Source of the DNA: Solirubrobacteraceae bacterium
Lineage (GTDB): Bacteria > Actinomycetota > Thermoleophilia > Solirubrobacterales > Solirubrobacteraceae
NCBI GenBank assembly: GCA_016462625.1
Contig: JAEMSV010000027.1
Span: 1-46,328, forward strand
DNA length: 46,328 nucleotides
Direction of reading: 5' to 3'
Shown here one piece after another: positions 7,428 to 18,059 of this stretch. Under the pieces are notes generated by a model, which made no database searches, was not told the DNA's origin, and saw only the letters and a list, made by a program, of their open reading frames with translations. The first letter of the stretch is position 1; each line of letters begins with the position of its first letter. The position numbers and the translations under genes were made by a program.

Positions 7428-8741
7428 ATGGCTCGCAAGCTGTTCGGCACCGACGGAGTTCGTGGTGTCGCCGGCGACCTGCTCACCGCCGATCTGGCGG
7501 TGAGTCTCGGCCGCGCGGCGACGCTGCAGGCCGCGGCCGACCATCCGCGCGTGCTCGTCATCCGCGACACGCGTGAATCGGGCGAGATGCTCGAGGCCGC
7601 CCTGGCGGCCGGTGCCGCCGGCGCCGGTGCGGAGGTGCTGCTCGGCGGCGTCCTGCCGACGCCCGCGGCGCCGCTGCTGCTGGCGCGCTACGGGTTCGAT
7701 CTCGCGGCCGTCATCAGTGCGTCGCACAACCCGTTTCAGGACAACGGCATCAAGTTCTTCGCCGCCGACGGCTTCAAGCTGTCCGATGAGACGGAGATCG
7801 CCATCGAAGCCCGCCTGGACGATGCCCCCAGCGCGCCTGCCGGGATCGGCCGGATCCGGGCGCTCCACGGCACCCAGGAGGACTACCTCCGCGCGTTGCA
7901 TACGCGGTTTGCGGACCTCGACCTCTCAGGTCGTCGGGTGCTGCTCGACTGCGCGCACGGCGCGACGTACCGGGTCGCGCCCGAGATCTTCCGCCGGCTC
8001 GGAGCCCACGTCGAGGTCATCGGTGACGAGCCCGACGGGCGCAACATCAACGACGGCTGCGGCTCGACGCACCTCGACGGGCTCGCCGACGCGATGCGTG
8101 GCGGCGGCCACGACATCGGGTTCGCGTTCGACGGCGACGGCGATCGCATGCTGGCGGTCGACCGCAACGGCGACATCGTCGACGGTGACGAGCTGATCGC
8201 CCTGGCGGCGCTGCACCTGCGGGCGGCCGATCGCCTCGGCGGTGGGGTCGCGGTGACGGTCATGACCAACTATGGCTTCCACACGGCCATGCGCGAGGCG
8301 GGCATCGAGGTCGCGATCACCCAGGTCGGCGATCGCTACGTACTGGAGGAGCTGCGGGCCCGCGGCTGGGCGCTGGGCGGCGAGCAGTCCGGCCACGTCA
8401 TCGACATGGGCTTCGTGCCGTCCGGTGACGGCATCGCCACCGCGCTGCTCACGCTCGAGGCGCTCGGCGCAGGGGACCTCGCCGAGCGACACGCGATGGA
8501 CAAGCTGCCCCAGCGGCTGGTCAACGTCCGTGTCGGCGACCGGGACGCCGCGATGGCGAGCGACCGGCTGGGCGCCGCGATCGCCCAGGAGGGCAGCGGG
8601 CTCGAGGGTCGCGGTCGCGTGCTCGTGCGCGCCAGCGGGACCGAGCAGCTCGTGCGGGTGATGGTCGAGGCGCCGACGGCTGAGGAGACCGACGCGGTGT
8701 GTGAGCGGCTCGTCGCGGTGGTCGAAGACGCATCCGCCTGA
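7428..8741 (+). CDS. glmM: Phosphoglucosamine mutase
   Basis: Interconverts glucosamine-6-phosphate and glucosamine-1-phosphate on the way to UDP-GlcNAc. The 437 residues show the family order: KLFGTDGVRG at the N-terminus, the phosphoserine loop SASHNP (S99), the metal loop DGDGDR, the sugar-binding GEQSGH and the phosphate-binding RASGTEQLVRVMVE near the C-terminus. ATG 7428 lies 23 nt after rpsI. glmS follows 91 nt later, so two sequential amino-sugar steps are adjacent. Confidence 0.98.
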   Translation: MARKLFGTDGVRGVAGDLLTADLAVSLGRAATLQAAADHPRVLVIRDTRESGEMLEAALAAGAAGAGAEVLLGGVLPTPAAPLLLARYGFDLAAVISASHNPFQDNGIKFFAADGFKLSDETEIAIEARLDDAPSAPAGIGRIRALHGTQEDYLRALHTRFADLDLSGRRVLLDCAHGATYRVAPEIFRRLGAHVEVIGDEPDGRNINDGCGSTHLDGLADAMRGGGHDIGFAFDGDGDRMLAVDRNGDIVDGDELIALAALHLRAADRLGGGVAVTVMTNYGFHTAMREAGIEVAITQVGDRYVLEELRARGWALGGEQSGHVIDMGFVPSGDGIATALLTLEALGAGDLAERHAMDKLPQRLVNVRVGDRDAAMASDRLGAAIAQEGSGLEGRGRVLVRASGTEQLVRVMVEAPTAEETDAVCERLVAVVEDASA

Positions 8742-8783
8742 CCTGGCGGCAGGAGGCTGACTGCTACCGTCGAACGCCTTCGT

Positions 8784-8800
8784 ATGCCCAGGATGGGCAT
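8784..8800. promoter_or_regulatory. Perfect inverted repeat in the glmS leader
   Basis: ATGCCCAGGATGGGCAT consists of 7-bp arms around GGA and ends 32 nt before the glmS start. A possible -10 (TACCGT, 8765-8770) lies just upstream, so the repeat would sit at the start of the transcript, as either an operator or an RNA hairpin. I see no glmS ribozyme features. Confidence 0.45.
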
Positions 8801-8832
8801 CGGATTTGCACCCCGCGGAAAGGGCACATCGC

Positions 8833-10704
<1,872 letters not shown>

Positions 10705-10720
10705 CCGCCAGGCCCGCGGG

Positions 10721-10726
10721 TACGCT
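10721..10726 (+). promoter_or_regulatory. -10-like box 6 nt before acpS
   Basis: TACGCT ends 6 nt before the GTG start, the distance expected if transcription begins at or next to the start codon. No -35 or Shine-Dalgarno is apparent. The same TACGCT-N6-start arrangement occurs at csoR and at the hydrolase at 18909. Confidence 0.45.
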
Positions 10727-10732
10727 GCCCGC

Positions 10733-11077
10733 GTGCGCGTCGGTATCGATCTGCTGGAGATCACCCGCCTGGAGGAGTCGCTGCAGCGGCGCCCCGGGCT
10801 GGAGGAGCGGCTCTTCACGGAGGGCGAGCGCGCGTACGCGAACGCGCGGGCGCGGCCAGCCCAGCATCTCGCCGCGCGGTTCTGCGCGAAGGAGGCCGTT
10901 GCCAAGGCGCTGCGCCTGGAGGCCTGGAACCACCACGACATCGAGGTCGTGGGGGAGGCCGCCGAGATCGGGATCGCCCTGCACGGCGCGCTCGCCGACC
11001 GCGACGTCGACGTGGACATCTCGCTCACGCATTCCCGCGACACGGCGGGTGCCGTCGCCCTGGTGATCCCGCGGTGA
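10733..11077 (+). CDS. acpS: Holo-[acyl-carrier-protein] synthase
   Basis: Transfers 4'-phosphopantetheine from CoA to acyl carrier protein. The 114-residue length is typical. The N-terminal GIDLLEI supplies the Mg-binding Asp (D6), and FCAKEAVAKAL carries the K53/E54 pair of the family motif; SLTHSRDTAGAVAL matches the C-terminal strand. The GTG start fixes the protein opening RVGIDL. Its stop overlaps the next start (GTGA), so acpS and nnr are coupled, an order known from other actinobacteria. Confidence 0.95.
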   Translation: MRVGIDLLEITRLEESLQRRPGLEERLFTEGERAYANARARPAQHLAARFCAKEAVAKALRLEAWNHHDIEVVGEAAEIGIALHGALADRDVDVDISLTHSRDTAGAVALVIPR

Positions 11078-12594
11078 GCCTGCCGAGCTGGGTGACCCCG
11101 CTGCCTGACGCGCCTCAGATGCGCGAGACCGACCGGTGGGCGATCGAGGACCTCGGGATCCCGTCGCTCGATCTCATGGAGCGGGCGGGGGAAGGCCTCG
11201 CGCGCACGATCGCCCAGACGCGCGACGACGGGCGGATCGCGATCGTCTGCGGGCCGGGCAACAACGGAGGCGACGGGTTCGTCGCCGCGCGCCTTTTGCG
11301 CGCCGCCGGTCGCGAGGTGACGGTGCTGATCGTCGGAGAGGCCGATCGCTACCAGGGAGACGCCAAGGCCAACCTGGACCGGCTCGACGAGACACCCGAG
11401 CCGTTCGACGCCACTGCGCTCGAGGGTGCGACCGTCGCGGTCGACGCCCTGCTCGGCACCGGTGTCCAGGGCGCGCCCCGGCCGCCGGCCGCGGCAGCGA
11501 TTGCCGCGCTAAACGCGCTCGACGCCCCAGTCGTCGCCGCCGACGTGCCCAGCGGCGTCGACGCCTCCACGGGTGAGGTCGCCGGCGAGGCCGTCCGCGC
11601 CGTCGCGACCGCGACGTTCGCAGCCGCCAAGCCCGGCCTCTGGATCCACCCGGGCAAGGCCTACGCGGGCCGCGTCGAGGTCATCGACATCGGGATCCCT
11701 GCAGGTGCGCCCGTCGTTCCGGACGTCGGGATCGCCGACGAGTCGCTGATCCGCCGGCTGCCGCGCCGCGGGGCGGACAGCACGAAGTTCTCCAGCGGCC
11801 ACGTGCTCGTCCTCGGCGGATCCCGTGGGCTGACCGGCGCCGCATGCCTCGCCGCCATGGCCGCGGCGCGGGCGGGAGCCGGCTACGTGACCGCGCTGGT
11901 CCCCGTCGGCCTCGAGGACATCTTCGAGATCAAGCTCACGGAGGTCATGACCCGCGGCCTGCCGGAGACGGACGGCGGGCTCTCCGCGGCGGCCACGGCA
12001 GGTGCCCTCAGAGCGATTGCCGAACGCGAGGGCGCGGTGGTCGTGGGGCCCGGTATCGGCCGGACGGACGGCGCGCTCGCCTGCGCGCGTGCGGTGGCGA
12101 CCCAAGCCGCCGCGCCGCTGTTGCTGGACGCCGACGGGCTGAACGCGATGGCGGGCGCCTTGGCGGAGCTGGCGGAGCGTTCGGCGCCGACGATCCTGAC
12201 CCCGCACGCCGGCGAGCTCGCGCGGCTGCTCGAGGTCTCTTCGGCCGAGGTCACCGCGCGGCGGCTGCACCACGCGCGCGCCGCCGCTCGTGCGGCGAAC
12301 GCGATCGTCGTGCTCAAGGGCGACGACACCCTCGTCTGCGCCCCCGACGGCACCACCGTCATCAATCCGATCTCGGCGCCGATGCTCGCGACGGCCGGGA
12401 CCGGCGACGTCCTGTCGGGCACGATCGGCGCCCTGCTGGCCTCGGGCGTGGATCCCTTCGAAGCGGCGGCTGCCGGGGTGCGGCTCCACGCGCTCGCGGG
12501 TCGCCTGGCCGGAGCGGAGCGCGGCGCGGACGCGGTCATCGCCTCGGACGTCGTCGACGCCCTGGGCCGCGCGCGCGACCTGGCGGCCGGGTAG
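11074..12594 (+). CDS. nnr: Bifunctional NAD(P)H-hydrate epimerase / ADP-dependent NAD(P)H-hydrate dehydratase
   Basis: Repairs hydrated NAD(P)H. The N-terminal YjeF_N epimerase (about 1-215) shows CGPGNNGGDGFVAARLL and ADVPSGVDASTG. The C-terminal ribokinase-like dehydratase (about 225-500) shows SGHVLVLGGSRGLTGA, GPGIG, LTPHAGELARLL and the catalytic/nucleotide loop AGTGDVLSG. At 506 residues it has the usual length of the fused enzyme. The GTG start overlaps the acpS stop. Confidence 0.95.
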   Translation: MSLPSWVTPLPDAPQMRETDRWAIEDLGIPSLDLMERAGEGLARTIAQTRDDGRIAIVCGPGNNGGDGFVAARLLRAAGREVTVLIVGEADRYQGDAKANLDRLDETPEPFDATALEGATVAVDALLGTGVQGAPRPPAAAAIAALNALDAPVVAADVPSGVDASTGEVAGEAVRAVATATFAAAKPGLWIHPGKAYAGRVEVIDIGIPAGAPVVPDVGIADESLIRRLPRRGADSTKFSSGHVLVLGGSRGLTGAACLAAMAAARAGAGYVTALVPVGLEDIFEIKLTEVMTRGLPETDGGLSAAATAGALRAIAEREGAVVVGPGIGRTDGALACARAVATQAAAPLLLDADGLNAMAGALAELAERSAPTILTPHAGELARLLEVSSAEVTARRLHHARAAARAANAIVVLKGDDTLVCAPDGTTVINPISAPMLATAGTGDVLSGTIGALLASGVDPFEAAAAGVRLHALAGRLAGAERGADAVIASDVVDALGRARDLAAG

Positions 12595-12607
12595 CCTTCC
12601 GCGGCAC

Positions 12608-13063
12608 ATGAACGTCGCCGACATCATGGAGCGCGATCCCGTCACGGTCGCTCCCGGAACCCCCGTCCAGCAGGTCCTCGAGCTCATGAAGGAGAACGAG
12701 CTGCCGGGCCTGCCCGTCGTCAACGAGGCGGGCCGGTGCGTCGGCATCGTCACCGAGGCGGACCTGATCCTGTCCGAGGAGGAGGGCGATCTGCATCTGC
12801 CCCACCACCTGGACATCATGGGCGGCGTCATCTGGCTCGAGTCGTTCAAGCACTTCGAACAGCGGCTCGAGAAGGCCATGGCCACCGAGGTCGACGAGAT
12901 GATGACCCCGGACCCGAAGACCGTGTCCTCCGACACGTCGGTCCAGGAGGCGGGCAAGATCATCGCCGAGGGGGGCCACAACCGGCTGCCGGTCGTCGAC
13001 CACGGCCGCTTCGTCGGGCTCGTCACGCGCCTCGACGTGCTCGAAGCCATGACGCGGGACTAG
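12608..13063 (+). CDS. CBS-domain pair protein
   Basis: A 151-residue protein made of two CBS motifs: VADIMERDPVTVAPGTPVQQVLELM (opening at residue 3) and VDEMMTPDPKTVSSDTSVQEAGKII (about residue 97). A 35-residue insertion with a His-rich LHLPHHLDIMGG stretch and an aromatic segment lies between them. Such pairs bind adenine nucleotides and often regulate partner enzymes. It sits between nnr and alr, 13 nt after the nnr stop, and its target is not evident. ATG 12608 is preceded by TAGCCT 10 nt upstream. A separate CBS protein is encoded at 30494. Confidence 0.85.
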   Translation: MNVADIMERDPVTVAPGTPVQQVLELMKENELPGLPVVNEAGRCVGIVTEADLILSEEEGDLHLPHHLDIMGGVIWLESFKHFEQRLEKAMATEVDEMMTPDPKTVSSDTSVQEAGKIIAEGGHNRLPVVDHGRFVGLVTRLDVLEAMTRD

Positions 13064-13071
13064 ATGGTCTG

Positions 13072-14184
13072 ATGCTGGTCCGGGCGCAGGCCCGTGTGAA
13101 CGTCGCGGCGATCGAGCGGAACGTCGCGACCCTCGCGGCCGCAGCGAACGGGACACCCGTCTGCGCGGTTGTGAAGGCCGACGGGTACGGGCACGGGGCG
13201 GCCGCCGCGGGGCGTGCGGCGCTGGCCGGCGGCGCGAGCTGGCTGGCCGTGGCGGCGGCGAAGGAGGCCGTGGAGCTCCGCGAGGCCGGGATCACCGAGG
13301 CCCCGCTGCTCGTCCTCGGGGCGCTGACCCCGGGCGATCTCGACGCGGCACTGGCTGCCCGCGCTGACGTCACCGTCTGGACCGACGAGATGCTCGACGC
13401 CGTCGCCGCGCGCGGCGGGCGCGTCCACATCAAGCTCGACACCGGAATGGGCCGGCTGGGCACGCGCGACGTCTCCCACGCGACGATCCTCGCCCAGCGC
13501 GCTGCGCAGACGCCCGGCGTGGAGCTCGTCGGCGCGATGACCCATTTCGCCACGGCCGACGAACGGGGCGACGCGTTCTTCGGTGAGCAGCTCACGCGCT
13601 TCACCGCCTGGGTCGAAGCGCTACGCGCGGCCGGGCTCGACGTGATCGCCCACGCGGCGAACTCCGCCGCCCTGCTGCGCGATCCGGCGTGCCACTTCGA
13701 CCTCGTCCGTCCCGGCGTCGGGATCTACGGGCTCGACCCGTTCGGCGAGGACCCGGCGGCGTACGGGCTGGAGCCGGCTCTGGAGCTCTCCAGCTGGGTC
13801 GCGGCCGTCAAGGCGATCGAGCCCGGGCAGAGCGCGGGGTACGGCCGGCGGTTCGTCGCCGAGCACGTGACATGGCTGGCGACGGTTCCGATCGGCTACG
13901 GCGACGGCTGGCGGCGGGCCCTGACCAACAACGCGGAGGTTCTGGTCGCCGGGGCGCGCGCACCGCTCGTCGGCACGGTGAGCATGGACAACATCACCGT
14001 GGAGCTGGCCGCTGCAGACGCCGCGAAGCCGGGCGACGAGGTCGTGCTCATCGGCGCGCGTGGCGGCGAACGCATCCTGAGCGAGGACGTCGCCGAGCGG
14101 CTCGGGACGATCAACTACGAGGTCACCTGCGGGCTGCTCCCGCGTGTGCCCCGCATGGTTCACCGGGACGGCGATCCGCTCTGA
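13072..14184 (+). CDS. alr: Alanine racemase
   Basis: PLP enzyme making D-alanine for peptidoglycan. The 370 residues have the fold-type III TIM barrel with the cofactor lysine K35 in AVVKADGYGHG, the HIKLDTGMGRLG strand, HAANSAA, VRPGVGIYG and, in the C-terminal barrel, AGYGRRF, VPIGYGDGW and GTVSMDNITVEL. ATG 13072 starts 8 nt after the CBS stop; an ATG at 13064 is in another frame and ends at once. The stop TGA overlaps a CTG codon that is probably the start of cca. Confidence 0.96.
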   Translation: MLVRAQARVNVAAIERNVATLAAAANGTPVCAVVKADGYGHGAAAAGRAALAGGASWLAVAAAKEAVELREAGITEAPLLVLGALTPGDLDAALAARADVTVWTDEMLDAVAARGGRVHIKLDTGMGRLGTRDVSHATILAQRAAQTPGVELVGAMTHFATADERGDAFFGEQLTRFTAWVEALRAAGLDVIAHAANSAALLRDPACHFDLVRPGVGIYGLDPFGEDPAAYGLEPALELSSWVAAVKAIEPGQSAGYGRRFVAEHVTWLATVPIGYGDGWRRALTNNAEVLVAGARAPLVGTVSMDNITVELAAADAAKPGDEVVLIGARGGERILSEDVAERLGTINYEVTCGLLPRVPRMVHRDGDPL

Positions 14185-15599
14185 CCAGGGAACCGCATGA
14201 CGAGCCGCTCGCGCTGGCGCGGCGGGCGCTGGCCGGCGTCGACGCGTGGGTGGTCGGGGGCGCGGTCCGGGACCTCGCGTCGGACCGTCCCGTCGCCGAT
14301 CTCGATCTCGCGGTCACCGGCGACGTCCGCGAGGCGGCACGGCGGCTGGCCGATGCCGCGGGCGGGCCGCTCTTCCGCCTGTCCGAGGAGTTCGGCGCGT
14401 GGCGCGTGCTGGCCGCTGATCGGTCGTGGCACGCGGACCTGAACCCGCTGCGGGGCGACACGATCCAGGACGACCTCGCCGTCCGCGATCTGACCATCAA
14501 CGCGATGGCGCTCCCACTGGACGGCGGCGACCGGATCGACCCGTTCGGGGGCGCCGCCGACCTCGCATCGGGCGTGCTGCGGGCGGTCGGCCCGGCGTCA
14601 CTCTCCGACGACCCGCTGCGGGTGATGCGGATCGCCCGCATGGCGACCGAGCTCGGGCTCGTGCCTGACCAGGAGACGGTCGAGCTCGCGCGCGCCTCCG
14701 CACCGCAGGCCGGCGTGGTCGCCCAGGAGCGGGTGTTCGCCGAGCTGCGCCGGATCCTGGCCGCGGAGGATCCCGTGGTCGGCGTGCGCTGGATGGACGA
14801 GCTCGGACTGCTCGACGCGGTCCTGCCCGAGTTGGTCGCGCTCCGTGGCGTGGAGCAGAGCCACTACCACCATCTCGACGTTTTCGACCATACGCTGGCG
14901 GTGCTCGACCAGGCCGCGAAGCTCCGCGCCGATCCCGCCGGGGCCTTCGGGGCAGAGATCGCCCCGGAGATCGATGCGCTGCTCACCGACCGGCTGTCCG
15001 ACGATGCCGACCGCGGCGTGGGGCTGATGCTCGGCGCGCTGCTGCACGACATCGCCAAGCCCCAGACCCAGACGGACTTCGGTGACGGGCGGGTGGGCTT
15101 CCCCGACCACGACCGGCAGGGGGCGGAGATGACGCGCGCGGTGCTCGCGCGGCTGCGTGTCTCAGACAAGATGCGCGGCCACGTCGCCGGCCTGACGCGC
15201 CATCACCTGCGCCTCGGGTTCCTCGTGCACCACCAGCCGCTCTCGCGCGCGCAGGTCTACCGGTATCTCGCCGCCTGCGGACCGGTCTCTGCGGACGTGA
15301 CCGTGCTCTCCGTCGCCGATCGACTCGCCACGCGCGGGCGCAAGGCCGAGGAGGCGATCGCCAAGCACGTCACCCTCGCCCGGGAGCTGATCGTCGATGC
15401 CCTGGCGTGGCACCGCGACGGCCCTCCGCCGCAGGTGATCCGGGGCGACGAGCTGGCCCGAGAACTGGGAGAGCAACCCGGACCGTGGCTGGGTGAGCTG
15501 CTCGACGGGCTGGCCGAGGCGCGCTTCGCGGGTGAGGTGACGACCCGCGAGCAGGCCATCGCGTGGGCGCGCGAGCGCCGCAGCGAAGCGGGCCGCTAG
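14181..15599 (+). CDS. cca: CCA-adding tRNA nucleotidyltransferase / poly(A) polymerase family with HD domain
   Basis: Adds or repairs the tRNA 3'-CCA end. About 472 residues: a class II nucleotidyltransferase head with VVGGAVRD (24-31) and the DLDLAV metal dyad, the RDLTINAMAL motif B, the DPFGG and DPLRVMRIAR motifs, and a C-terminal HD phosphohydrolase domain (HHLDVFDHTL, LLHDIAKP). No ATG, GTG or TTG exists in frame before GTG 14250, which would cut off the N-terminal helix and half the first strand. CTG 14181 forms a CTGA overlap with the alr stop and restores them, so I take it as the likely start. Symbol by family; substrate not proven. Confidence 0.88.
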   Translation: MTREPHDEPLALARRALAGVDAWVVGGAVRDLASDRPVADLDLAVTGDVREAARRLADAAGGPLFRLSEEFGAWRVLAADRSWHADLNPLRGDTIQDDLAVRDLTINAMALPLDGGDRIDPFGGAADLASGVLRAVGPASLSDDPLRVMRIARMATELGLVPDQETVELARASAPQAGVVAQERVFAELRRILAAEDPVVGVRWMDELGLLDAVLPELVALRGVEQSHYHHLDVFDHTLAVLDQAAKLRADPAGAFGAEIAPEIDALLTDRLSDDADRGVGLMLGALLHDIAKPQTQTDFGDGRVGFPDHDRQGAEMTRAVLARLRVSDKMRGHVAGLTRHHLRLGFLVHHQPLSRAQVYRYLAACGPVSADVTVLSVADRLATRGRKAEEAIAKHVTLARELIVDALAWHRDGPPPQVIRGDELARELGEQPGPWLGELLDGLAEARFAGEVTTREQAIAWARERRSEAGR

Positions 15600-16807
15600 G
15601 CCAGCTTCCGCGCGATCCCCTCGACCACCGTGACCGCCTGCACCACGGTCCCGTAGTCGACGTTCTCCGCCGTGTCGGTCGGCCAGTGGTAGTTCGACGG
15701 GGAACGCAGCTCGTCGACCGATCCGAGCATCATCGAGCGGTATCCCGCGTGCATGGCGATCTGCGCGTCGGTCGCGAACGAGAAGCGGAAGTCGTCATGG
15801 ATCTCGATGCCGTGTTCCGCAGCGGTGGCGACCGCGATGCGGCGCAGCGGGTCGTCGTAGTCGTACGGGCGCAGGAACCCCTCCGAGATCGGGGCACAGA
15901 GCGTCGGGGAGCCGACGCTGTCGACGGCGATGACCCACGTCGCGTCGCGGGGCAGGTCGCGGAAGTGACGCCGCCCGAACGCCGCCATGCCCTCGGAGTT
16001 GGACTCCTCCGACCCGGCGGAGACGAGCAGGACCCGCAGGCCGCTGACGGGCTCGTCGCGCAGGCGGCGGGCGAGGCCGAGCAGGACGGCGACGCCGGTC
16101 AGGTTGTCGTTCGCCCCAGGGACCGCGGCGCGGCTCCCGATGTCGAGCATGCCGAGGATCGTGCCCACCGCGAAGATCCGCGCGACCCGCCGCGACCTCC
16201 GGCCGCCGAACAGCGCGTGCCACGTCGCGAGGAGCGGGCCCATCACGGTGAGCCACATCACCGGCGGGTGGAAGATGGTCTTCTCGTACTGCTTGGGGAA
16301 CCGCGCCTGCAGGAGCCGGGGGAGGCCCGGGTCGAAGATCGCGCCCGAGTGCGCGGCGTCGTGGTGGGCGACCACGACGAGCGTGCGGGTGGCGTCGGGA
16401 TCACCGGCGACCGCGACGACGTTGTGTGTCGGGCGGTGTGGCAGGGCCGCGCGGCGGAACCAGCGGCGCCGGTGGTCGAGGTCCTCGACGAGCAGGACGA
16501 GGGCGGACCCGGCGAGCAGCCGGGCGAGCCGCCGCCGCCCGCGCCCCGCGAGTCCCAGCGCCAGCAGCGAGAAGCCGTTCAGGAGCCCGATCGGCCACCA
16601 GTAGGTTCCGTGCGCCCGCTCGGCCTCGAGCTGCGCCTCCAGCCCGATGTCGCGCAGTGCGCCGGCGATCCACAGTGCCGCCTGCGTCTCGCCCTCGGAA
16701 GCCGAGGGGCGATCGATCGCCGCCAGGTGGCGGACGGCGTGTTCCAGCTCGGCGAGCAGCTCCGGATCGGGTGCACTTGTGCGCGGCGGCGCGGCACGCG
16801 TAGCCAT
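15596..16807 (-). CDS. M28-family zinc aminopeptidase-like membrane protein
   Basis: A 403-residue protein with M28 co-catalytic zinc motifs: VVVAHHDAAHSG (first His), PGANDNLTGVA (bridging Asp), GSEESNSEGM (general base/metal Glu) and a C-terminal NYHWPTDT (last His). Hydrophobic segments (about 70-115 and 180-225) are inserted before and inside the peptidase domain, suggesting membrane attachment, although the N-terminus is not a signal peptide. Substrate unknown. Its stop and the cca stop share the palindrome CTAG at 15596-15599, so the two convergent genes overlap by 4 nt. Confidence 0.82.
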   Translation of the reverse strand: MATRAAPPRTSAPDPELLAELEHAVRHLAAIDRPSASEGETQAALWIAGALRDIGLEAQLEAERAHGTYWWPIGLLNGFSLLALGLAGRGRRRLARLLAGSALVLLVEDLDHRRRWFRRAALPHRPTHNVVAVAGDPDATRTLVVVAHHDAAHSGAIFDPGLPRLLQARFPKQYEKTIFHPPVMWLTVMGPLLATWHALFGGRRSRRVARIFAVGTILGMLDIGSRAAVPGANDNLTGVAVLLGLARRLRDEPVSGLRVLLVSAGSEESNSEGMAAFGRRHFRDLPRDATWVIAVDSVGSPTLCAPISEGFLRPYDYDDPLRRIAVATAAEHGIEIHDDFRFSFATDAQIAMHAGYRSMMLGSVDELRSPSNYHWPTDTAENVDYGTVVQAVTVVEGIARKLA

Positions 16808-16851
16808 GCTTACACCCTACGCCCCGGTCGCGTTCGCGCGCGCGGGTTGGA

Positions 16852-16857
16852 TAGGGT
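16852..16857 (+). promoter_or_regulatory. -10-like box 8 nt before the HIT gene
   Basis: TAGGGT within GGATAGGGTCCG, 8 nt before the ATG. Nearly the same string precedes asnB (43816-43821) at the same distance. No Shine-Dalgarno is visible, consistent with a leaderless or near-leaderless transcript. Confidence 0.45.
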
Positions 16858-16865
16858 CCGGCCGC

Positions 16866-17279
16866 ATGGGTCAGGAACCGGATTGCCTCTTCTGCAAGAT
16901 CGCGTCGGGGGAGATCCCGGCGACCAAACTCGCCGAGGATGAGCGGACGATCACGTTCATGGACATCAACCCCGCCACGCGGGGCCATGCGCTCGTCATT
17001 CCCCGCGATCACAGCCGTGATCTCCTCGAGATCGGACCCGACGATCTCGCCGCCTGCTTCTCCGCCGCCCAGCGGCTGGCGCAGCTGATGCCGGAGAAGC
17101 TCGGCGCCGACGGCGTGAATGTCCTGAACTCGTGCAAGCCGGCGGCCTGGCAGACCGTCTTTCACTTCCATGTCCACGTGATCCCCCGGTACGACGGCGA
17201 CCCGCTGCGCCTGCCGTGGGTCCCCAGTCCAGGCGACGGCGACGAGATCGACGCCGCCGCGGAGGCCTTGCGCGCATGA
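16866..17279 (+). CDS. HIT-family nucleotide-binding protein
   Basis: A 137-residue histidine-triad hydrolase. The triad HFHVHVIPR lies near residue 100, and an N-terminal CLFC pair plus FMDINPATRGHALVIPR match the Hint/HinT-like branch, which hydrolyses AMP-N or AMP-acyl compounds; the substrate is not predictable. ATG 16866 is chosen because homologues begin CxFCKI within 10 residues of the start. Its stop overlaps the next gene start (ATGA). Confidence 0.93.
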   Translation: MGQEPDCLFCKIASGEIPATKLAEDERTITFMDINPATRGHALVIPRDHSRDLLEIGPDDLAACFSAAQRLAQLMPEKLGADGVNVLNSCKPAAWQTVFHFHVHVIPRYDGDPLRLPWVPSPGDGDEIDAAAEALRA

Positions 17280-18055
17280 GCGATTCCCAGGTCCGTCTCG
17301 ATCGCGAGGGGCCCCTCGCGATCCTCACCGTCGACGCCCCGCCGGTGAACCTGTTCACGCGGGAGCTGTTCGACCAGCTGCTCGCCGCCATCGACGAGCT
17401 CGACGCCGACCCGCCTCGCGGTCTGCTGCTGCGGGCCGAGGGCAAGCTCTGGACCGGTGGCGTCGACGTCAACACCTTCGACGGGCTGACCGAGCAGACC
17501 GGCGGCCAGCTGTGGAGCGATCTCTTCGAGCTGATCCACCGCGTCGAGGACCTGCCCTACCCGACGGTCTTCGCCGCGCACGGCCTCTGCCTCACCTGGG
17601 GGCTGGAGCTCGCGCTGGCGTGTGACGTGCTCCTCGCCGCCGAGTCGGCGAAGTTCGGCCTCGTCGAGATCGTGGTCGGCCTCACCCCGTCGATGGGCGG
17701 GCCCCAGCGCCTGGCCGAGCGCGCGGGCTCTGCGCGGGCTCGCGAGGTGATCTTCACGGGCGAGCTGTTCCCGGCCGCGACGTTCGAGGCCTGGAACGTC
17801 GTCAACCGGGTCTACGCCGACGAGGCGTTCGCCGAGGAGTCCAAGGCGTTCGCGCTGAAGATCGCCAACGGCCCGACGAAGGCCCACCACGCGACGAAGC
17901 AGATCATCCGCATGCAGATCGCGGGCGGGGCGCGGGCGGCCGACGACATCACGCCGCAGGTCTCCGGCGCGCTCTTCGCGACCGAGGACCTTCAGCACGG
18001 CGTGGAGAGCTTCCTCACCAACGGGCCCGGCAAGGCGACCTACGAGGGGAAATAG
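17276..18055 (+). CDS. Enoyl-CoA hydratase/isomerase family protein
   Basis: A 259-residue crotonase-fold protein. The oxyanion-hole stretches appear as KLWTGGVDVNTF and HGLCLTWGLELALACD. Glutamates align with both catalytic positions of the hydratases (VEIVVGLTPSMGG and AREVIFTG), so hydratase activity is plausible. The usual SAGAD is altered to TGGVD. It is coupled to the HIT gene upstream and followed after 4 nt by an alpha/beta hydrolase, suggesting acyl-CoA or ester catabolism; substrate unknown. Confidence 0.87.
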   Translation: MSDSQVRLDREGPLAILTVDAPPVNLFTRELFDQLLAAIDELDADPPRGLLLRAEGKLWTGGVDVNTFDGLTEQTGGQLWSDLFELIHRVEDLPYPTVFAAHGLCLTWGLELALACDVLLAAESAKFGLVEIVVGLTPSMGGPQRLAERAGSARAREVIFTGELFPAATFEAWNVVNRVYADEAFAEESKAFALKIANGPTKAHHATKQIIRMQIAGGARAADDITPQVSGALFATEDLQHGVESFLTNGPGKATYEGK

Positions 18056-18059
18056 CCAG

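Noticed and set aside
8742..8832. glmS ribozyme upstream of glmS
   Set aside because: The 91-nt gap is too short for the ribozyme core and pseudoknots, and the class is essentially a Firmicutes feature; only a small palindrome is present.
14197..14442. ATG-initiated 81-codon frame at the start of cca
   Set aside because: It is out of frame with the nucleotidyltransferase and encodes only Arg/Ser-rich sequence, so it does not solve the missing cca start.
15563..16942. 459-codon open frame antisense to the M28 peptidase
   Set aside because: Its translation is Arg/Gly/Pro-rich with no recognisable motif, as expected for the opposite strand of a high-GC gene; the M28 zinc motifs are on the minus strand.
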